A stretch of 64,000 bases of DNA, from positions 1-64,000 of the forward strand of contig NW_026043009.1 in NCBI RefSeq assembly GCF_023856365.1. The letters run 5' to 3'. This document shows, one piece after another, positions 57,627-64,000 of this stretch. Under the pieces are notes generated by a model. The model worked only from the letters and a program-made list of their open reading frames with translations, searched no databases and was not told where the DNA came from. Position numbers and translations under genes: made by a program. Position 1 is the stretch's first letter, and the number at the start of each line of letters is the position of its first letter. The stretch is from Brienomyrus brachyistius. Taxonomy: Eukaryota > Chordata > Actinopteri > Osteoglossiformes > Mormyridae.

Positions 57627-57903
57627 TGTCATGCCCGGCTCGTCCGCTCCTCCTGTGTGCCACGCCCCCTGATTACCCACGTGTTTTCTCCCGATTTGTA
57701 CCCAGCTGTATCTAGTTAATTTGCTCAGTCCTGTGTATTTCAGTCCGTGTCTTACCTGAGTCCAGTGTCTGTCATTGATGTTTGTATGCGTGAGATGTTT
57801 CCCCGTCCGCGCTTCCTAATTAAACTCCCGTTTTTGCCTGTCCGCTTGCTCCTTGCACGCCTTGCCCGCACGATCGCCTGCCTGCTTGTACCCGATCGTG
57901 ACA
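57627..57903 (+). repeat. Solo LTR inserted in the tbxt last coding exon
   Basis: TGTCATGCCCGGC to GATCGTGACA, 277 bp. It shares GTCCGCTCCTC, GTGTGCCACGCCCCCT and TTAAACTCCCGTTT with the 287-bp LTRs of the 36.6-kb element but is clearly diverged. The 5-bp duplication CTGCG at 57622-57626 and 57904-57908 is perfect. A solo LTR implies recombination between the two LTRs of a former full element. Confidence 0.93.
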
Positions 57904-58083
57904 CTGCGCAGCTCTACAACTCATTACCCAGGGCTCTCGCACCCGGCCACAGTGCCCCTCTCAGGCTCCCCGCTGTATGACAGCACTGCCCCATCGGAAG
58001 TTCATGAAGCCTCACAGTACGACGCCTCTCCCCACGCGCGCTTAGCCACCACCGGGACTCCCATCACTCCTCCTTCCCTGTAG

Positions 58084-59467
58084 GGCGGCGCACTTCCATT
58101 ATTATTACAGTTTCTACTGTCACTCTGTTGCTTTTCCTGGTGCTGGACTTTTGACAGATAAATACATTATTTGTTGCATTCAGTGACAAAAGATTGGTCT
58201 GTTTAACACCCTCAGTCTCCACCCTATGAGCCCCTTGTTGGCGGCAGAATCAGGAAGATGTCGGAGAAAGCAGAGGTAAAGTGAATAGTCACCTCGACAA
58301 TAATGTGAAAACCGCTAATGGTGATCATGCCTGTGTGGGTGAAATGGATCACCACAGTATAAGCGGATGATGATTATAGACGATTTTTCCCTTTTTCTTT
58401 ATGTCTGTTTACCATCTAATAGGCATTTTTTTTCTTTGGGATGCGTCTAGGTCAGATACGACCAAAATATTTTTCTCATTTCAGAAGTGAAAAAAAATAT
58501 TGCTCTCAGATTCTGTTCAGTTGTAGTTTTTTAAAATAACCTTGATTTGTGTTTGTTTAAAATGCCATTACCTGTTGCTTACTGGGCCGCTGAAAATGTC
58601 TGGCCCAGCTAAATTTCTTGGTTTAAAAATCTGGCCCAACTACTTTCCAGACCTGGACTAGCCCTACTGAATCATACACTAATGTTATTCTGTTATGTGG
58701 GCTGTTGTGATAGGGAGATTTGCTGGATGCTGCACGACGGGTGGTGTCCCTGCTGCAGAATGCCCTGTCTGAAGCAGCACCTAGAGACAGTGAGGGTTGT
58801 TGTTATCACCTTAATATTGTATATACGCAATCTGTTATTTCTTAACTAATATAATTGTAAGGTATTCTTCTAATATATTGTGCACAGCCAACAAAAAAGA
58901 GAAAAATGCAAAACCAAAGGAAGGCTTTCTTTTCTCTTAAAAGTCTTTTTTCTAAACCAACTGAGAGTCAGTTAGAGGGGTGTTCATTATCAGTATTGTT
59001 GCTGGCATTTCTGAAAATGTGCCAATTTTAGTCAAGTGGCTACTTTTCAAATGCAGTCCCTGGCCAAGATGAAGAAAGTTCATGAAGACTACATGATAAT
59101 ATTAAGCACTGACATAACAAACAACATTTTTTACATGCAAAATATACAGGAAATATACACTGCAACAGGCTAGGATAGACAAATAACCAAATACACTTGC
59201 AAGCCTGACCACTTTAGACCCCAGATTAGAAAATTGGTGAATGAGCATATATTTTTTCCAAGTTTTGTTTTGCTTTCAAGTTCTCACAAATAAAAAAAAA
59301 AAAAAAGATTTTCCCACTATAGCCAGATCCAGTTTCTGTGGGGGGCGGGGGGGGGGGTGACAATTTGTAGTAATAACTATTTCCTGCTGAAAACCACTGG
59401 TAAACTATCCACATGTCTCTGAATATCTGTGAGTCCCGAGACCTCCATGACAGATAGATATAAGTTG
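58084..59467. other. tbxt 3' flank; no clear gene
   Basis: Just after the stop is 3'-UTR-like DNA. A short ATGTCGGAGAAAGCAGAG followed by GTAAAG (58259) and an acceptor-like segment near 58710 reading DLLDAARRVVSLLQ could be two tiny exons, but the match is not assignable. The rest is AT-rich. Confidence 0.4.
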
Positions 59468-60208
59468 CTAGTGTTGATCGGCAGGAAATCTTCTCCAAAG
59501 CCCCACCACCACCTCACACCAATCCACCCAGGGTTTACTCCAAATAAATTTGCTGGTAATACAAACCGGATCAACTTGTGGTTTGTGTCCACGTGTACTA
59601 GAGACAAAGGCCCTGGTACATTCTGCGTACAACACAGCCAAGACTTGACAACCTTTATATGATGCGCATGGAATCAACCCTATGCATGGAGGCTGCAACT
59701 CTTCTCCACCGAACCCTGTAGCCCATTGACTGCAGCCTGCATTGACTATCCTGTAGCCTGCATTTGGTAGATCATTCTTGACAGAAGAAACCAAATTGTC
59801 AAGTTCCCTAACACAGAGCTCATACTCTTTTATTCTTCTTAAGATTGTTCTTCTTGAAACACCCATCAGTGTGGCTATGCAAGGCACAGGAAGTTGAGTA
59901 TGGAGCATTTCTTTCAAACATTGTTCTTCAATCAAAATCTTGGGTCGTCTATTGGTGGCAGCGACTTCCTGTGTGACACATGGGGCTGGACGTTCCAGAT
60001 GTGCCCTCACAAGGTCAAAGAGCTCTTGCAAAGCCAGGGTGATAGCAGGAGGTACTTCAATGTGATTAGACAGGGCCTGCAGAAGATACAGCTCCTGATG
60101 ACAAAGGAACTCCAGGTAATCCAAATTTAGTGGAGTCGCGCTGAATCCTATTTCTATTTTATGCAGAAGACTTTCGAGAAGGTGGTATCTGAGCTGTTCA
60201 CAGAACAA
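59468..60208 (-). pseudogene. Integrase-like transposase ORF (IS3-like type), frameshifted
   Basis: An open frame of 246 codons. Residues 1-80 are helical; 108-131 (IATLMGVSRRTILRRIKEY) form a helix-turn-helix. After DLPNAGYR (about 153) the true reading frame changes. Words of the integrase core appear in other frames: MGYRVRW, then SLVHVDTNHKLIRF (59607-59566), which carries the first catalytic Asp. So the last 90 residues of the long frame are out-of-frame read-through. The order HTH, then linker, then DTNHKLIR matches an eukaryotic integrase-like family common in fish (possibly the IS3EU group). The remaining DDE core is missing. Family level is inferred. Confidence 0.6.
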
Positions 60209-60689
60209 ATTATAGTTAATGAGGTGTCAAGATCTTGTCTCTGATCCACACACTAGGCCTACCATTCAAAAGTTTTAATTATGAAAATGAAATGTTTTTG
60301 TTTTGTGAGGTGCTTGTTCATGTATGATGATGTAGTGGCTGCTCTGTTTGACCGTGGTAAACCTTTTCACAAACAATATAAGTGAAGAAGTATGACATTA
60401 GATCTAAGGACCAGAGTATAATAAAGTTAAATAAAATCCATCAAAAACACTTACTCAGTGGAGATTCCAATGTAGTAGGCAGACAACTTTATGGCTTTAA
60501 TAATGAGTGTATTTAGCAGCTACAAGGACAAAAGATATTATAAACCTCTCCATTTTAATGCTAATTTAATAAACATTAACAGATAGCACTTAAGGTGGTT
60601 TCGCCTATAGTCTGCTAACACTAACCCGAGAACTAATATCTGAGGAGCGTTCTTCCCAGGATTTGAATTTATTAAATTGGTTTTGTGAT

Positions 60690-61460
60690 GTTGTATTAAG
60701 AAATTTTATTCACAATGCAATTTACCGTACATTGGCCCATTCTTTTATATACGGTAAGACGAAGCGGGAAATTCGAGCGAGCGAGTGCTGTGCAGACGCG
60801 AGCGCGTAGAGGGGATGGGTTTTCAGCACTCGAGCACACGCACGCGCGTGGTTCGACTTTTGGCCCTAATTTAACGGCGAGCGAGTGAGTGAGTGCTGTG
60901 CAATCGCGAGCGCGTAGAGAGCATGGATTTTCTGTTTTTATGCGCACGACTTTTGGCACTAATTTAACGCCATAGAAATGTGTGTTTAAAAGGGGAGGAG
61001 ATCGGGTTGCAGCGCTGGTGTGAGCGGTTTCTCCGGGCAGTTCGCTCGAGGCTAACGTGGCTTTGGGAACGTGGTGCACCCGTCACCCATGCCAGGGAAG
61101 AAATCAAAACCGAAATGCTAGGAATATGGACTTCATCTTACGTCAAGCGTTTTCCCCTCCATTGACGCCCATAAAGAAAAGGCTTAAAGTCCATATTCCT
61201 AGCATTTCGGTTTTGATTTCTTGTCAGGTAAGTCTTTATGGCCAGATACATTCGCGAGAAATTTGGTGATTTGTGGTGACTGTTTTAATACATTAAGTTG
61301 CGTTACGCATTTTCACATTAAGCGTTTTAGAATGTCCCGTGGCAGGTATCCCCTTCTATTGCCCTAGGGAGGGTTGTAACCCTCGTCTGTATATTAATAA
61401 AGAATAATCCTTCTATTCCTGTCTCATGTATCTGGACCTCCCCAGCAATTTAACGAAATT
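60690..61460 (+). repeat. Possible LTR/promoter block with PBS-like end
   Basis: A GC- and CpG-rich stretch (60770-61080) contains two diverged copies of a ~100-bp unit (GTGCTGTGCAGACGCGAGCG and GTGCTGTGCAATCGCGAGCG, both followed by TTTGGCNCTAATTTAACG). A strong donor CAGGTAAGT lies at 61226 and a poly(A)-like AATAAAGAATAATCC near 61401. ATTTGGTGGCAGCGG at about 61459 resembles a retroelement primer-binding site. Together they suggest one LTR of a retroelement, but the 5' boundary and duplication were not found, and a CpG promoter is the alternative. Confidence 0.35.
61099..61221. repeat. Perfect 34-bp inverted repeat (hairpin)
   Basis: Arms 61099-61132 and 61188-61221 are exact reverse complements (core word CCGAAATGCTAGGAATATGG) around a 55-bp loop. 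The right arm ends five bases before a consensus splice donor, GTAAGT. Confidence 0.95.
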
Positions 61461-61921
61461 TGGTGGCAGCGGTTACAAGTGAACCCGTTTAAGTTTAGCG
61501 CTCATACTTCCGTCCATATGTTTAAGACCCACCTTGGCTGACTTAGCTGACATGTCCTGATTTCATAATCTTCAAATTTGTAATCTTTTCTCCTTCATCT
61601 AACTCCATGTTTTTAACTTCTTGTCATTTTCTTGCCGTTTGACTCATAGAAAATTATCAGACTTAAATGACACGTCAGCCTGTGCAGACAGCGATTTCAA
61701 TGTTTTAATAAATTGGCCAGCAGGTGGGGGCAGTGCTCAATTTCATTAATGCCATTCAGAAAACTTTCAGGCTTTATGTCTTAATGAACAGCCTAGAAAA
61801 GGACAAAGCATTATATTACTGATGCATACAGCAGATCCCCAACTCAGGCTGTGTTGCATATTCTTAACAGTGCTACAGTATGTTCACACAGCCAGTACAA
61901 ACAAACTTGCAAGATCTAGAC

Positions 61922-62226
61922 CAGGGGTCACCAACCTTTTTAAAACGGAGAGCTACTTCACGGGTACTGAGCCATACGAAGTTTGATATCAGTTTTAAAC
62001 GCCCTCCTAAACATGTCTAAACTTCATGCATGATAAACATGTTTTAAATGCTTTTTTATATTCAATTTCAAATCTATATAAATGCAAATGTGATAGATTA
62101 GAAACAGGACAAAATAAAATTTTAGATGATGTTCGCTGGTGAGTTGTGCTATTTTATAGAACAGGTCCACGGGCAACTCATGTGGTCATTGGGGGCATCC
62201 TTGGGGCACCATGTTGGTGACCCCTT
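61922..62226. mobile_element. hAT-type MITE (305 bp)
   Basis: It starts CAGGGGTCACCAACC and ends TGTTGGTGACCCCTT, near-perfect terminal inverted repeats. The 8-bp duplication ATCTAGAC lies at 61914-61921 and 62227-62234. Non-coding. Typical of Charlie-like hAT ends. Confidence 0.92.
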
Positions 62227-62489
62227 ATCTAGACCTACCACATCAGGTAGGAAGGTGCCTATTTCTACCAACTATTCAGACCATCAGACCCAAACCATAC
62301 ATTCAGTCATGCACAGGCACTCCACCAGAGGGCTCTACATTCTGTCCTACATCTGCTCACCTGTTAGACCCACACTCAGTCTCCATCCTGATTTCTACCT
62401 ACTACTCGGACTATCTCACCAAAACCAGTCCTGTGGCCTGTTCTATGAAGCGGGGTTACTGGCTTATTGGGGAAACTTGTCGGATTTCT

Positions 62490-62649
62490 TGATCGGGACC
62501 TTCAACTGCTCTGCCATAGAGAGCATCCTAACATGCTGCCTTACGGTCTGGTATGCGGGCTGCTGGTGGCCTCCTACCGCTCTGCCATAGAGAGCATCCT
62601 AACATACGGCCTTACGGTGTGGTATTCGGGCTGCTGGTGGCCTCTATGA
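62490..62649 (+). pseudogene. LINE ORF2 scrap with 71-bp tandem duplication
   Basis: Both copies of a 71-bp unit (starting GCTCTGCCATAGAGAGCATC at 62508 and 62579) translate to SAIESILTxxLTVWYxGCWW, matching the LTSFYRCTIESVL-type word near the end of LINE reverse transcriptases. No other part of the LINE is readable. Confidence 0.6.
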
Positions 62650-62989
62650 CTTTTTTTGTAGACAGTCCATCTGTGTGGTGCTGTTTGCACGAATTGTTTT
62701 GGGAAATGCACTTACAGTTTTGCAGATGTTAAGGGTGATTCCAGAAATGCATCAAAGCAACTGAGGAACTGCAATGTCACTGTACAGTTACTTATAATGG
62801 GCGCCAATGTAATGTGTAGAGTGGCAAATAAACTGATTCACCATTTACTCTCATGTACATCACTTAAAATGCTTGTTTTAAATGCAAATGTGTGAATGTA
62901 AATCTAAGCAGTAAAGCTACAATTTACATTCTGTTTGCATGGTGGAAAGAACATTTAATCTGCCTTTTAAGTGTGATTAGAAGATCTAA

Positions 62990-63210
62990 TGCCTGTGTGC
63001 TTGTAATAAGATGGTCGCTGGTTCAAACCCAGCCACAGCACATCTCTGCGTCCTTGAGCGAGGCCCTTAACCCCCAGCTCACTGGGCATCACTATGGGTG
63101 GCTGCCCTTCGCAGACAACTTACTCTGTTTACTCTAAAAAAAAGAGAGCAAGTTGAGAGAGAAGTTAAGACAATTTCTCCACAGGGACCAATAAAGTATC
63201 AATTATTATT
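62990..63210 (+). repeat. tRNA-derived SINE (same family as 1965)
   Basis: GATGGTCGCTGGTTCAAACC is B-box-like. It is followed by CCTTGAGCGAGGCCCTTAAC and the tail ACCAATAAAGTATCAATTAT. It lies shortly upstream of the NITR-like gene. Confidence 0.75.
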
Positions 63211-63590
63211 ACTGTATGAGAGACTGTCTAATATCAGATAGATAACAGACTCATACTGTGCTGAGCTTGTCTGAGAGAGATGATTAGCAAATGCTCTCCC
63301 ACAGTATCTCAGCACTCTGTACAAAGAACTTTATATGCTCAGTATCTGCTCCTGTTTATCTAATTGTTCTCATTTTAACTGGATGTTAAGGAGTAAATTA
63401 ATAAACGTCATGTAAGTGCACATTAAAATGCTTTTTCACTGTTACTTAAGTTCCATGTGAACAGCCAATCAGATCAGCCTGATGTGTGTCTCTCTGTTTC
63501 CTCTCTGTTTCCTGCCCTTTCATCCCGACCACGACCATGATCTCTCACTTAGCAGCAGAGCAGTTTATTCTAAACAGTGGAAGCACAAAA

Positions 63591-64000
63591 ATGTTCAGAC
63601 TCTTTGGTCTTCTCATTTTCATTAGTAAGGCCCTATAATATAAATTATTTTGGGATTTTAATATTTTCATTTATCTGTATGATGTGATCAGTGGAATTTG
63701 GCCATTTAATCTGCATCATAGTTAATAGTTATTTAGATTACTATTATATGTCTTATTTGATTATGATTTTTTTTGTTTTTCTGTTTTTGCAGACACTGCA
63801 CTGACTACAGATGTTGTTCAGCCCAGTCACCTGATGAGGGTTCAGCTTGGAGACAGTGTGACCCTGACATGCTTCTGTCAAGGAGAAACAACTTTTGTTA
63901 CTTTGTTTAAGCAAGCTGTTGGTCGGAAGCCCCAGCCCATGGCGAAAGCACTTCTCTACGTACCTGGTGAATTTTACAAGGAATATAAAAGCATAAAACG
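63591..64000 (+). CDS. Novel immune-type receptor (NITR)-like, first two exons (partial)
   Basis: Exon 1 (63591-63624) encodes the signal peptide start MFRLFGLLIFI and ends at donor GTAAGG. An in-frame Met at 63537 would add 18 less hydrophobic residues, so 63591 is preferred. Exon 2 starts at 63793 after a pyrimidine tract and runs off the window: a V-type immunoglobulin domain with VVQPSHLMRVQLGDSVTLTC (first Ig cysteine) and FKQAVGRKPQPMAKAL (framework 2, with Phe where Trp is commonest). The QPGDxVTLxC and FKQxxGxKP pattern is typical of teleost NITRs, cell-surface receptors with inhibitory or activating tails expressed on lymphoid cells. The tail and class cannot be seen. A general CD8/Ig-V receptor is the alternative. 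Confidence 0.72.

Larger units (their letters stand above)
56095..58083 (+). pseudogene. tbxt: Brachyury/T-box (tbxt) 3' exons, disrupted
   Basis: Three consecutive coding exons of Brachyury, the mesoderm and notochord transcription factor, join in phase: 56095-56271 (GSWFIPGSGSLC, NPHPQFGSTLSLSSPHGCD), 57026-57158 (AYSDSSSTCLSMLPSHDNWS, SGMLPMSHS) and 57531-58083 (QYPSLWSMSS, YDSTAPSEVHEASQYDASPH, ending TPITPPSL then TAG). They cover the C-terminal regulatory region after the T-box. Two lesions are seen: an in-frame TAG at 57583-57585, and a 277-bp solo LTR at 57627-57903 inside the last exon with CTGCG duplicated. Without the insertion the frame would continue to the normal stop. I found no T-box DNA-binding exon upstream in the window. 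It is probably a decaying paralogue or truncated duplicate. The start of the first exon (56095 or 56098) is uncertain. Confidence 0.88.

Overview
The window is nuclear DNA of a ray-finned fish, very probably a teleost. The signs are vertebrate multi-exon genes with GT-AG introns, teleost-type tRNA-derived SINEs, Tc1/mariner, hAT, L2-like and Ty3/gypsy-like repeats, long CA/TA microsatellites, and the start of a novel immune-type receptor (NITR)-like gene. The species cannot be named from this sequence.

Layout. 1-4.0 kb: last exons of an R7-family RGS gene (best match rgs11), plus strand. 8.9-15.2 kb: the last 15 exons of clcn7 (lysosomal/osteoclast 2Cl-/H+ exchanger), minus strand, tail-to-tail with rgs11. 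All 15 exons are in frame, but I cannot find the 5' half of the gene in the rest of the window. 15.6-17.8 kb: nine-unit tandem array (about 210-400 bp units) with internal (TA)n tracts. 18-35 kb: repeat-rich DNA holding a Tc/mariner remnant, a gypsy integrase fragment, SINEs, a tRNA-Leu-like pseudogene, a frameshifted C2H2-zinc-finger transposase gene, two partners of a long dispersed repeat, a degraded Tc1 transposase, and a well-preserved Tc1 element whose transposase is deleted internally but still open. 35.7-40.9 kb: a degraded hAT-like transposase gene into which a very young LTR element (identical 287-bp LTRs, ATAAC target duplication) has jumped. Its only clear ORF is a 589-codon proline-rich repeat protein and no reverse transcriptase is visible. 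40.9-56 kb: SINEs, two LINE remnants in opposite orientations, a solo LTR, a retroelement gag-like fragment, integrase/GPY-F fragments and a 0.76-kb inverted duplication.

56.1-58.1 kb: the last three coding exons of a Brachyury-type T-box gene (tbxt). It is a pseudogene or dying paralogue: one in-frame TAG, and a solo LTR of the same family as the 36.6-kb element inserted inside the last coding exon with a CTGCG duplication. 59.5-60.2 kb: an integrase-like transposase ORF, minus strand. 60.7-61.5 kb: a GC-rich, LTR-like block with a perfect 34-bp inverted repeat. 61.9-63.2 kb: hAT MITE, LINE scrap and SINE. 63.6 kb to the edge: signal-peptide exon and V-domain exon of a NITR-like receptor.

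Apart from rgs11, clcn7 and the NITR-like gene, almost everything recognisable is transposon-derived. The host genes do not form a pathway together. The main story is nested transposition, including into coding exons. All assignments are by reading the sequence; no database search was possible.
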